Source: 70-18 sp041691815 (GTDB lineage Bacteria > Pseudomonadota > Alphaproteobacteria > Acetobacterales > Acetobacteraceae). From it: DNA of 14,060 bases. Below are positions 1-5,988 of the stretch, piece after piece. A program made the translations under genes and the position numbers. The stretch is from contig JBEPTZ010000117.1 of the NCBI GenBank assembly GCA_041691815.1, forward strand, positions 1 to 14,060, written 5' to 3'. How positions within the stretch are numbered: the stretch's first letter is position 1; the number at the start of each line of letters is the position of its first letter. The notes beneath the pieces were generated by a model. It was not told where the DNA came from. It was given only the letters and a program-made list of their open reading frames with translations, and did not search any database.

Positions 1-2
1 GC

Positions 3-176
3 GAGACGATCGGGGCGATGAGCAAGGACGTGACCGCGAAGTGCTACGGCGGCGATATCAGCCGCAAGCGCAAGCTGCTGGACAAGCAGAAAGAAGGCAA
101 GAAGCGGATGCGGCAGTTCGGCAAGGTGGAAATTCCGCAGTCGGCGTTCCTGGCGGCTTTGAAGATGGATGCGTGA
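3..176 (+). CDS. lepA: Elongation factor 4 (LepA), C-terminal end, cut by the window start
   Basis: Only the last 57 codons are inside the window; the gene begins upstream of base 1. The visible peptide contains KDVTAKCYGGDISRKRKLL and then KQKEGKKRMRQFGKVEIPQ, which is the highly conserved LepA C-terminal domain signature, unique to this family among translational GTPases. LepA is a cytoplasmic ribosome-associated GTPase that back-translocates or remodels ribosomes and affects initiation and elongation fidelity; its basic C-terminal tail reaches towards the peptidyl-transferase centre. The TGA stop is followed after five bases by a nested-hairpin repeat that also lies at the end of a convergent gene, so the repeat probably ends transcription from both sides. 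The tail is short after the conserved block (AFLAALKMDA), as in other alphaproteobacterial LepA proteins. Identification is very secure. Confidence 0.97.
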   Translation, partial: ETIGAMSKDVTAKCYGGDISRKRKLLDKQKEGKKRMRQFGKVEIPQSAFLAALKMDA

Positions 177-181
177 AGCAA

Positions 182-309
182 GTCTTCTTTTTGTGAACAA
201 AAAGAAGCAAAAAAACTTCATCTATTTTGGAGACTCCGGAGTCTCCACATCTCAGCTGTTGCAAGGCGGATAAAAAGAGCTTTTTTGGTTCTTTTTTCAA
301 AAAAGAACC
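182..309. repeat. Nested-hairpin intergenic repeat, copy 1 (MITE/REPIN-like)
   Basis: This 128-bp A/T-rich element stands out in a GC-rich window and has a second copy at 1872-1997 in the same orientation. The first 37 bases are identical in both copies, as are an internal block from CAGCTGTTGCAAGG onward (24 bases) and the last 28 bases. It holds three palindromes: CTTCTTTTTGT/ACAAAAAGAAG at 184-207 with a GA centre, a perfect 20-bp palindrome at 228-247, and GGTTCTTTTTT/AAAAAAGAACC at 287-309 with a single-base centre. The left and right ends are also imperfect inverted copies of each other, so the whole element can fold as one long stem. It fills the gap between convergent lepA and the flavin reductase, starting 5 bases after one stop and ending 5 bases before the other. 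A bidirectional terminator role is likely but inferred; no clear target-site duplication is visible. Confidence 0.85.
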
Positions 310-314
310 CTTCG

Positions 315-803
315 CTATGCTGTCTGAATTTTATGATAGTTGCGGCCGAAATAGATCAGCCCGGCGCCGCCCTCGACGCCGCAGATTGCCTCCACTTCGC
401 AGAAGAACACGCTGTGGGTGCCGACTTCGGTCCATTCGGTGACCCGGCAGTCGAACGAGGCCAGTGCTTCCTGCAGCACCGGGGCGCCGGTGGTGAGCGT
501 GCCCCAGCAGGCGTTGGCGAAGCGGGTGTTGTAGTCGCCCTCGGTGAGGCCGGCGAAGATCGGCGACAGGTCCTGCTGGTGGGCGGCCAGGGTGTTGACG
601 CAGAGGATGCGGTTTTCCTTCAGCGCCTGGTTGGAATCGCTGGTGCGGTTGAGGCAGACCAGCAGGGTCGGCGGGCTATCGGTGACGCTGCACACGGCCG
701 AGGCGGTGAAGCCGCGCCGGCCGGTCGGCCCGATGGTGGTGATGACGTTCACCGCCGCACCCAACCGGGCCATCGCCTCGCGATAGTCCTTCTGATCGAC
801 CAC
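315..803 (-). CDS. Flavin reductase (RutF/HpaC-type, FMN-binding split-barrel)
   Basis: This 162-aa protein is the normal length for short-chain NAD(P)H:flavin oxidoreductases that supply reduced FMN or FAD to two-component monooxygenases. The N-terminal half reads GAAVNVITTIGPTGRRGFTA, then SAVCSVTDSPPTLLVCLNR, which closely follows E. coli RutF and less closely HpaC; NRILCVNTL and the C-terminal GTHSVFFCEVE and GLIYFGRNYH blocks complete the fold. Start chosen is GTG at 803, preceded by AGGAGAGG about six bases upstream. No rutA or hpaB monooxygenase gene is present nearby, so the partner enzyme and hence the pathway cannot be assigned, and I do not give a symbol. It is divergent from the aminotransferase gene, and its stop lies 5 bases from repeat copy 1. 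Family assignment is secure; RutF as the specific role is only a possibility. Confidence 0.92.
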   Translation of the reverse strand: MVDQKDYREAMARLGAAVNVITTIGPTGRRGFTASAVCSVTDSPPTLLVCLNRTSDSNQALKENRILCVNTLAAHQQDLSPIFAGLTEGDYNTRFANACWGTLTTGAPVLQEALASFDCRVTEWTEVGTHSVFFCEVEAICGVEGGAGLIYFGRNYHKIQTA

Positions 804-820
804 CTGGACCTCTCCTGGCG

Positions 821-873
821 CGCGAAATTCGCGGCGTTGGCATGATCTTAGGCCGGGCGGTTGCCGCCGCCAA
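821..873 (-). promoter_or_regulatory. Candidate promoter and operator of the flavin reductase gene
   Basis: Reading the minus strand, TTGGCG (plus-strand 868-873) and TAAGAT (845-850) are separated by 17 bases and match a sigma-70-type promoter four of six at each box. Downstream of the -10 lies a perfect interrupted palindrome, CGCGAA-A-TTCGCG at 821-833, placed close to the expected transcription start where a repressor could block initiation. It sits in the 115-bp divergent region between the flavin reductase and aminotransferase genes. This is pattern matching by eye in GC-rich DNA, so confidence is low. Confidence 0.3.
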
Positions 874-918
874 CGGCTCCGCGCATGCTGAGGGCGTTGC
901 TATGCCAGGAGTGCGGCC

Positions 919-1863
919 ATGGATGACAGCCAGACGCCTGCCCGCCCGTATGCCGCCGGCGCCGCCTATGTGCAGGGGCGGTTCGTGCCGGTGGGGCAGG
1001 CCAGTATTTCGGTGCTGGACTGGGGGTTCACAAGGTCGGACGTGACCTATGACGTGGTGCATGTGACCGGGGACGCGTTTTTCCGGCTGGACGATCACCT
1101 GGACCGCTTCGCGCGCTCGATGGCCAAGCGGCGGCTGGCGCCGGCCGAGGATCGGGCGCGGATGACCGAGATTCTGCATCGGGTGGTATCGCTGGCCGGG
1201 CTGCGCGAGGCGTATGTGGCGATGCTGGCGCTGCGTGGGCGGCCACGGATCGGCGGCTCGCGGCGGCCGGTGGATTGCGACAATCATTTCATCGCCTACG
1301 CGCTGCCGTGGATCGACGTGGTGCCGCCCGAGGTGCAGGCGCGCGGCGCGCATCTGTGGATCGGCAGCGGTGAGCGGGTGCCGGATGCGGCGTTCGACCC
1401 GACGGTGAAGAACTATATGTGGGGCGACCTGAGCGCCAGCCTGATGGAGGCGCACGACAACGGCTACGACACCTCGGTGCTGTGCGACGCCCAGGGGCGG
1501 GTGACCGAGGGGCCGGGGTTCAACATCTTCGTGGTCAAGGACGGCCGGGTGCTGACCCCGGCGCATGGCAGCCTGCAAGGCATCACCCGGCGCAGCGTGC
1601 TGGAACTGTGCGAGGAACTGGGGCTGCCCTGTGCTGTGGCCGATATCCCGCGCGCCACGCTGGAGGACGCCGACGAGGTGTTCCTCGCCACCACCGCCGG
1701 GGGGGTGATGCCAGTGTCGCGGGTGGGGCCGGTGGCGGGCGGGCAGCGGATCATGGGCAATGACCGGCCAGGAGTGGTCTCGGCGCGGCTGAAGGAGCTG
1801 TACTGGGCGAAGCATCGAGCCGGGTGGTACGCGACACCGGTGCGGCATGACGTGATGGCGTGA
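919..1863 (+). CDS. Class IV (fold-type IV) aminotransferase, (R)-amine-transaminase-like
   Basis: A 314-aa PLP enzyme of the branched-chain/D-amino-acid aminotransferase family. The expected Schiff-base lysine is K164 in DPTVKNYMWGDL, and the PLP pyridine-binding glutamate is E197 in VTEGPGFNIFVV. GITRRSVLEL (221-230) and TTAGGVMPV (258-266) are the phosphate-binding and C-terminal active-site segments. The N-terminal SDVTYDVVHVTGDAFFRLDDH block and the WGDL after the lysine resemble (R)-selective amine transaminases from Arthrobacter and Aspergillus more than IlvE, where the lysine is followed differently. The reaction should be transfer of an amino group between an amine or amino acid and a 2-oxo acid; the substrate is not readable. 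Start is supported by AGGAG eight bases upstream of ATG. Repeat copy 2 lies between it and the small protein/amidase pair, so cotranscription is uncertain. Confidence 0.88.
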   Translation: MDDSQTPARPYAAGAAYVQGRFVPVGQASISVLDWGFTRSDVTYDVVHVTGDAFFRLDDHLDRFARSMAKRRLAPAEDRARMTEILHRVVSLAGLREAYVAMLALRGRPRIGGSRRPVDCDNHFIAYALPWIDVVPPEVQARGAHLWIGSGERVPDAAFDPTVKNYMWGDLSASLMEAHDNGYDTSVLCDAQGRVTEGPGFNIFVVKDGRVLTPAHGSLQGITRRSVLELCEELGLPCAVADIPRATLEDADEVFLATTAGGVMPVSRVGPVAGGQRIMGNDRPGVVSARLKELYWAKHRAGWYATPVRHDVMA

Positions 1864-1871
1864 GAGGGAAG

Positions 1872-1997
1872 GTCTTCTTTTTGTGAACAAAAAGAAGCAA
1901 AAAAACTTTTCATCCATTGAAGACTCCCGAGTCTCAACCCCCCAGCTGTTGCAAGGCGGATAAAAAAAGTTTTTTGGTTCTTTTTTCAAAAAAGAAC
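1872..1997. repeat. Nested-hairpin intergenic repeat, copy 2 (MITE/REPIN-like)
   Basis: Second copy of the element at 182-309, same orientation, 126 bp. It begins 8 bases after the aminotransferase stop. Both outer hairpins are kept intact: the TTCTTTTTGT/ACAAAAAGAA stem near the left end and GTTCTTTTTTCAAAAAAGAAC at 1977-1997. The central palindrome has decayed to AGACTC-CC-GAGTCT (1921-1934), and the spacer differs by small insertions and deletions, so the outer stems appear more conserved than the middle. The right end reads AAAAGTTTTTTGGTTCTTTT and is nearly the reverse complement of the left end, making a long terminal inverted repeat. It may attenuate read-through from the aminotransferase into the amidase pair. 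Confidence 0.85.
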
Positions 1998-2023
1998 TGC
2001 TTCCTTTCTTATGAGGTGTTGCG

Positions 2024-2215
2024 ATGTCTTTCTCCGAAACAACCGAAGCGATGATCGCCACCTGGAGTGGCATCAAGGCGCCGAACAAGGCTGGCAGCGT
2101 GATGGTGGCGGACTTGGCCGCGACGATCCGGGCGTTTGAGGCGGTGCGGGATCAGATGGCGTTCGAGGAGGAGCCGGCCAATTTCGTCGCCGTGTTGCAG
2201 GAGTTCAAGGAGTGA
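2024..2215 (+). CDS. Small AtzG/GatC-like amidase-associated protein (DUF4089-like)
   Basis: A 63-aa acidic, probably all-helical protein starting MSFSETTEAMIATWSG and ending EEEPANFVAVLQEFKE. Its TGA stop overlaps the GTG start of the amidase (GTGA), so the two are translationally coupled. ATGAGGTG a few bases upstream of the ATG provides a ribosome binding site. Size, position and the C-terminal acidic-Pro-Ala-x-Phe pattern fit the AtzG/DUF4089 family, short GatC-like partners that wrap around and stabilise AtzE-type amidases; that family knowledge is established, the membership here is inferred because the sequence similarity is weak. The likely role is therefore a structural subunit of the downstream amidase. 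If not AtzG-like, it is an uncharacterised small protein whose coding status is supported by the overlap, good Shine-Dalgarno and codon use like its neighbours. Confidence 0.72.
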   Translation: MSFSETTEAMIATWSGIKAPNKAGSVMVADLAATIRAFEAVRDQMAFEEEPANFVAVLQEFKE

Positions 2216-3645
2216 GCGCGCCCTGCGATCTCGGGCTGGTGGAGGCGGCCGAGGCGGTGGCGAAGCGGGAGGTGACCTCGGCGGCGTTGCTGGAGTCGTG
2301 CCTGGCGCGGGTGGATGCGGTGAATCCGAGGCTCAACGCGGTGATCTGGGAGGATCGCGAGGGGGCGCGGGCGGCGGCGGCGGCGGCCGATGCGGCGCTG
2401 GCCAAGGGGGCGAAGCCGGGCAAGCTGTTCGGCATCCCGCTGGCGCATAAGGACATGTATTATCAGGCCGGCCATCCCTGCACCTGCGGCAGCGCGATCC
2501 GGCGGGATTTCGTGCCGGACTATACCTGCACGGTGGTGGAGCGGCTGGCGGCGGCGGGGGCGTATAGTTTCGCCGGGCTGAACATGGCGGAGTTCGCGCA
2601 GAACCCGACCGGGCATAACCGCGCCTTCGGGCATTGCCATAATCCGTGGGGGCTGGAGCGGATTACCGGCGGGTCTTCCTCCGGGTCCGGGGCGATGGTG
2701 GCGGCGGGGGGCACGTTTGCCTCGCTGGGGTCCGATACCGGCGGTTCGATAAGGCTGCCGGCCGCGGCGTGTGGGGTGACCGGGATCAAGCCGACGCAGA
2801 GCCGGGTGTCGCGCTATGGGGTGATGCCGCTGTCGTTCTCGCTGGATAATGTCGGGCCGCTGGCGCGCAGTGCCAGGGACTGCGCGCGGGTGCTGGGGGT
2901 GATCGCCGGGCATGATCCGCGCGATCCGACCAGTGCCGCCAATGCGGTGCCGGATTACGAGGCGGGGCTCGATGGCGATCTGCGCGGCCAGCGGATCGGG
3001 GTGCCGACCAATGTGCTGGTGCCGGGCGCCGCCCCCTCGGTGCTGGCGGCGTTCGAGGCGGCGCTGGCGGTGCTGGCGGCGCGCGGGGCCACCATCGTGC
3101 GGCTGGCGCTGCCGTTGATGGACGCGGTGGCGGCCTATGGCGGAATCCTGTCGCGGGTGGAGGGCGGCGCGATCCATGCCAGATGGATGCGCGAGCGGGC
3201 GCAGGATTATGCCGTGCATCTGTCCGGCCGGATGTATCCGGGCTATGCGATTCCGGCGGTGTATTATGCCGAGGCGCTGGGCCGGCGTGGGGCGGTGCTG
3301 AAGGGGTTTGCCGCCGAGGTGTTCGCGCAGGTGGACCTGATCGCCACGCCGACCATCCCGACCGTGCTGCCCACCCTGGCGGAGACCGATATCGATGCCG
3401 CCGAGGCGGCCGGCGATCCGGGCGAGGCGGTGCATCGGTTCCTGGCGGTGAGTGTCAACACCAGGCCGTTCAACTATCTCGGGCTGCCGACGATCAGCGC
3501 GCCATGCGGGCTGGACGCCAATGGCATGCCGGTGGGGCTGCAACTGGCCGGGCGGCCGTTCGCCGAGGCGCGGGTGCTGAAGGTGGCCGACGCCTATCAG
3601 CGCGATACCGACTGGCACCGGCGCCGGCCGACCGCGATTCAGTAG
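2212..3645 (+). CDS. Amidase signature family hydrolase (Ser-cisSer-Lys)
   Basis: A 477-aa amidase of typical length. The catalytic triad is visible: K80 in LFGIPLAHKD, cis-Ser155 in ITGGSSSGSG and nucleophile Ser179 in GSDTGGSIRLPAA, with the 24-residue Ser-Ser spacing of FAAH and GatA relatives. The C-terminal NTRPFNYLGLPTISAPCG and GMPVGLQLAG blocks are also standard. The enzyme hydrolyses a carboxamide to acid and ammonia; the substrate cannot be read. It starts at GTG 2212, overlapping the stop of the small AtzG/GatC-like protein, an arrangement known for AtzG-AtzE; GatA of the tRNA amidotransferase is less likely because no gatB or normal-length gatC accompanies it. Its TAG stop overlaps the stop of the convergent dehydrogenase gene by seven bases. 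No signal peptide is seen, so it is cytoplasmic. Confidence 0.93.
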   Translation: MSAPCDLGLVEAAEAVAKREVTSAALLESCLARVDAVNPRLNAVIWEDREGARAAAAAADAALAKGAKPGKLFGIPLAHKDMYYQAGHPCTCGSAIRRDFVPDYTCTVVERLAAAGAYSFAGLNMAEFAQNPTGHNRAFGHCHNPWGLERITGGSSSGSGAMVAAGGTFASLGSDTGGSIRLPAAACGVTGIKPTQSRVSRYGVMPLSFSLDNVGPLARSARDCARVLGVIAGHDPRDPTSAANAVPDYEAGLDGDLRGQRIGVPTNVLVPGAAPSVLAAFEAALAVLAARGATIVRLALPLMDAVAAYGGILSRVEGGAIHARWMRERAQDYAVHLSGRMYPGYAIPAVYYAEALGRRGAVLKGFAAEVFAQVDLIATPTIPTVLPTLAETDIDAAEAAGDPGEAVHRFLAVSVNTRPFNYLGLPTISAPCGLDANGMPVGLQLAGRPFAEARVLKVADAYQRDTDWHRRRPTAIQ

Positions 3646-4595
3646 CCGGCGGCGCGGTCCACCGCTTCGCGCAACGGCTTGCCGTCGAGGAAGCGCGCGA
3701 GGTTTTCGGTGAACAGGGTGGCCACGGCGCGGTCGCGCTGCGGGTGGCCGCCGCCGATATGCGGCAGCACCAGGATGCCGGGGGTGGTCCAGAACTTGTG
3801 CGTGCTGGGCAATGGCTCCTGGCGGAATACGTCCAGGATCGCGCCGGCCAGGTGGCCGCTGGTGACGGCGGCGATCAGGTCGTCGTCGTTGATCAGGTGG
3901 CCGCGGCCGAAATTCAGCAGCCAGGCGCCTTTTTTCATCCGGGCGAGGCGGGGGGCGGCGATGAAGTTCTCGGTGTCCGGCGTGGCCGGCAGCAGCAGCA
4001 GCAGATAGTCGGACTGCGCCAGCACCTCGTCGGTGCGCTCGGGCGGCAGGATTTCGGCGCCTTCCAGCGTGCCGCCGCGGCGGTTGGTGCCGATGACGCG
4101 CATGTTCAGCGCCAGCGCCAGGCGCGCCACCGCCTGGCCGATGCGGCCCATGCCGAGGATGCCCAGCGTGCTGCCGTTCAGCGGCGTTGCGGTGCGGCGG
4201 ACCCAGGTGGAGCGCTTCTGGTCCTCGGCGGCGAGGGCGTACGGCTTGGCGATGTGGAACAGCGCGCCGAGGATGTTCTCCGGCATCGATTCGCCGTGGG
4301 TGCCGCGGGCGCAGCACAGGGTGAGGCTGGCCGGCAGGTCGGGCAGCGCCAGCCAGCTTTCCACCCCGGCGCTCATCGCCTGCACCCAGCGCAGCTTCGG
4401 CATGCTGGGCAGCAGGCCGGCCGGCGCCCGCATCGCCAGCATGGCGACACTCTCGGCGCGCTGGGCGGCGGAGGGGGTGGCGTTGCCGGCGATAATCTCC
4501 AGTTTCACCCGATCGCTGAGGCCGGCATTGGTGATGGCGGCCTGGTAGGCGGCGGGGTGGTCGGTCCAGAGCAATATCTGCGGAAGTTCGGCCAT
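3639..4595 (-). CDS. D-2-hydroxyacid dehydrogenase (glyoxylate/hydroxypyruvate reductase A-like)
   Basis: A 318-aa NAD(P)-dependent D-isomer-specific 2-hydroxyacid dehydrogenase. The Rossmann motif is LGILGMGRIG (144-153) after a catalytic-domain first part, and the catalytic triad is R231 in NFGRGHLI, E260 in DVFRQEPLP and H279 in VLPHIGGGH. The segment after the second beta strand is VIGTNRRGG, with arginines and no acidic residue, which suggests NADPH preference (inference). The length and the GGGHPQRD motif after the histidine fit the GhrA group, which reduces glyoxylate and hydroxypyruvate. ATG start has CAGGA about eight bases upstream. It lies 42 bp downstream of the alpha/beta hydrolase on the same strand and is probably the last gene of that transcript. 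The 42-bp gap holds a short GGCGGT/ACCGCC hairpin without a T-run. Confidence 0.93.
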   Translation of the reverse strand: MAELPQILLWTDHPAAYQAAITNAGLSDRVKLEIIAGNATPSAAQRAESVAMLAMRAPAGLLPSMPKLRWVQAMSAGVESWLALPDLPASLTLCCARGTHGESMPENILGALFHIAKPYALAAEDQKRSTWVRRTATPLNGSTLGILGMGRIGQAVARLALALNMRVIGTNRRGGTLEGAEILPPERTDEVLAQSDYLLLLLPATPDTENFIAAPRLARMKKGAWLLNFGRGHLINDDDLIAAVTSGHLAGAILDVFRQEPLPSTHKFWTTPGILVLPHIGGGHPQRDRAVATLFTENLARFLDGKPLREAVDRAAGY

Positions 4596-4637
4596 GATGC
4601 GATCCTGGGTGTGAGGCGGTGAGGATACCGCCGGCTG

Positions 4638-5558
4638 CTATGGCGGGGAAAGCCCGGCCAGGAACAGCAGGATGCGCCGGGCCACCGCATCCCATTCCGG
4701 CCGGGGGAGATGCAGGTCGTGATCGGTGGCGATGAGGTGCAGTTCCACCGAGGGGGACAGCGGCACGAGGTCGCGCACCCAGGCGCCGCCATAGGGGTCG
4801 TCGCGGCCCTGGAAGATCAGCGTCGGGGTGGTGAGGCCGGCGAGGTGGGCGAAGCGTTCCGGCTCCGGAGTGGCGTAGGGTTGCAGGAACGGGTAGCCGA
4901 CGCCGATCACCGCCCGCACCGCGTCCGGCCGGGCGGCGGCGAAGGCGGTGGCGGTGCGCAGGCCGGAGGAGCGGCCGAACAGCAGCAGCTTCTGGCTGCC
5001 CGGCGGCCGGGCCAGCAGCGCGGCGAGACGCTCGGCCACCGGTGGGGTGCGCGGCGGGCCGTGGGTGCGCCAGTTGGCGAACAGCGGGTGCAGGGCGGCG
5101 AACAGATTGGTCGGGATATGCGCGTCGGCGGGGTATGAGTCGCCGGGCAGGAACAGCGCCGGTTCGGCGGCGTCCACCGCGTCAGGGGCGGTGAAGCCCT
5201 GCACCAGCAATGCCGCCGGGGTGGCGCGGTCGGCGAACGGCGGTTCCGGCAACGGGGTGTCGCCGGTGGTCCAGCGCCAGCCGTTGCCCTCCGGCGCGTG
5301 GCAGCCGGCGTCCAGGGCTGCCAGCGGAATTGTCTCGGTGCTGTCTGGCCGCACCACGCTGAGCCGGGTCAGCGCGACGCCCAGCGTGCGGCTGTCGGCG
5401 GAGATGTCCAGCGCCGCCGGGCAGAACACCTCGGACACCAACCGCAGCGGCGGCACCGGGTGCGGTAGCGGGAACAGCCAGTAGCCGGGGGCCAACAGGG
5501 CGGGCGCGATCCGCCGCCCGCCGGCCAGCAGGTGCAGCGCGGTCCGGTCGGCCGGCAT
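4638..5558 (-). CDS. Alpha/beta hydrolase (KANL3/Tex30-like) with extra N-terminal beta-rich module
   Basis: A 306-aa protein with two parts. Residues about 115-306 look like an alpha/beta hydrolase: nucleophile S197 in LLLFGRSSG, acid D254 in FQGRDDPYG and H280 in IATDHDLHL, the spacing and wording of the KANL3/Tex30-type serine hydrolases. Residues 1-110 are not part of that fold; they contain HLLAGGRRIAPALLAPGYW and later AGCHAPEGNGWRWTTGDTPL. The His-x-x-Glu...Trp-Arg-Trp-Thr-x-Gly-Asp pattern resembles a beta-sandwich module that I associate with polysaccharide- or surface-related proteins in acetic-acid bacteria, though I cannot verify this. No signal peptide is evident. Its ATG follows directly on the TAA of the upstream gene, implying translational coupling. 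The substrate is unknown; carboxylic ester or similar is the family expectation. Confidence 0.82.
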   Translation of the reverse strand: MPADRTALHLLAGGRRIAPALLAPGYWLFPLPHPVPPLRLVSEVFCPAALDISADSRTLGVALTRLSVVRPDSTETIPLAALDAGCHAPEGNGWRWTTGDTPLPEPPFADRATPAALLVQGFTAPDAVDAAEPALFLPGDSYPADAHIPTNLFAALHPLFANWRTHGPPRTPPVAERLAALLARPPGSQKLLLFGRSSGLRTATAFAAARPDAVRAVIGVGYPFLQPYATPEPERFAHLAGLTTPTLIFQGRDDPYGGAWVRDLVPLSPSVELHLIATDHDLHLPRPEWDAVARRILLFLAGLSPP

Positions 5559-5876
5559 TTAGCCGCCGGTCAGTTTGGCGAACACCTGGCGGTCCTTGTT
5601 CTCGCGCATCAGCATCGCGTAGGCGGTGCTGCCGTCCAGCCCGAGGCCGAGCGGGATGCCGCTTTCGCTGTCCGGCTGGATGCGGGCATAGGGCTGGCTG
5701 GCCGCCTTCTCCCATTTGCCGGCCGGCTTCTTGACCTCCAGCGCCGCCACGGTGGCCTTCAGCACCAGGCGGACGATCGCCTCCTTCGGTGCCGAGGGTT
5801 TGGTCAGGCTCGGGTTGCCGGCGATCATCTGCCAGCCATTGGCCAGCGCCCAGGCGGTGAGTTCGTCCTTGGTCAT
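5559..5876 (-). CDS. Conserved-looking hypothetical protein, 105 aa
   Basis: I do not recognise this gene. The frame is open further upstream to 6059, but the start at 5876 is preferred because GAGGA lies five bases before this ATG and the longer version would run into the divergent C69 gene. The 105-aa product begins MTKDELTAWALANGWQ and ends RQVFAKLTGG. It is mixed polar with no signal peptide or membrane segment. The first 25 residues look helical with a Lys/Thr/Pro-rich loop, and a basic EVKKPAGKWEKA stretch lies mid-protein, hinting at a small cytoplasmic protein that may bind a partner or nucleic acid. It is the first gene of a three-gene leftward set and its TAA is immediately followed by the ATG of the hydrolase, so the two are probably made together. 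Confidence 0.75.
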   Translation of the reverse strand: MTKDELTAWALANGWQMIAGNPSLTKPSAPKEAIVRLVLKATVAALEVKKPAGKWEKAASQPYARIQPDSESGIPLGLGLDGSTAYAMLMRENKDRQVFAKLTGG

Positions 5877-5938
5877 CGGGTCCTCGCGTGCTGCGGCGAG
5901 TGTCGTCGGTCGGCGCGGCGCAGGCAAGGGTGTCGGGT

Positions 5939-5966
5939 TTGGCGTTTGGCCGAAACGGCATAGGCT
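5939..5966 (+). promoter_or_regulatory. Weak candidate promoter for the C69 hydrolase gene
   Basis: In the 112-bp divergent gap between the 105-aa gene and the C69 gene, TTGGCG (5939-5944) and TAGGCT (5961-5966) are 16 bases apart, followed by the AGGGGGA ribosome binding site. The -35 box is fair, the -10 box is poor. A small GCCG-AAA-CGGC inverted repeat lies inside the spacer. This is the only plausible core promoter I see here, and confidence is low. Confidence 0.22.
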
Positions 5967-5988
5967 GCGGCGCAGGGGGAACACACCG

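Noticed and set aside
676..2088. Minus-strand open frame of 470 codons
   Set aside because: It crosses repeat copy 2 and is antisense to the aminotransferase; the product is Arg/His/Pro-rich.
3183..4622. Plus-strand open frame of 479 codons
   Set aside because: It is out of frame in the amidase 3' part and antisense to the dehydrogenase; composition is Gly/Arg/Gln-rich without any recognisable motif.
2152..4695. Very long minus-strand open frame (847 codons)
   Set aside because: It runs antisense to the amidase and then out of frame through the dehydrogenase; its product is Arg/Pro/His-rich low complexity, typical of GC-rich shadow frames, while the overlapped genes have clear motifs.
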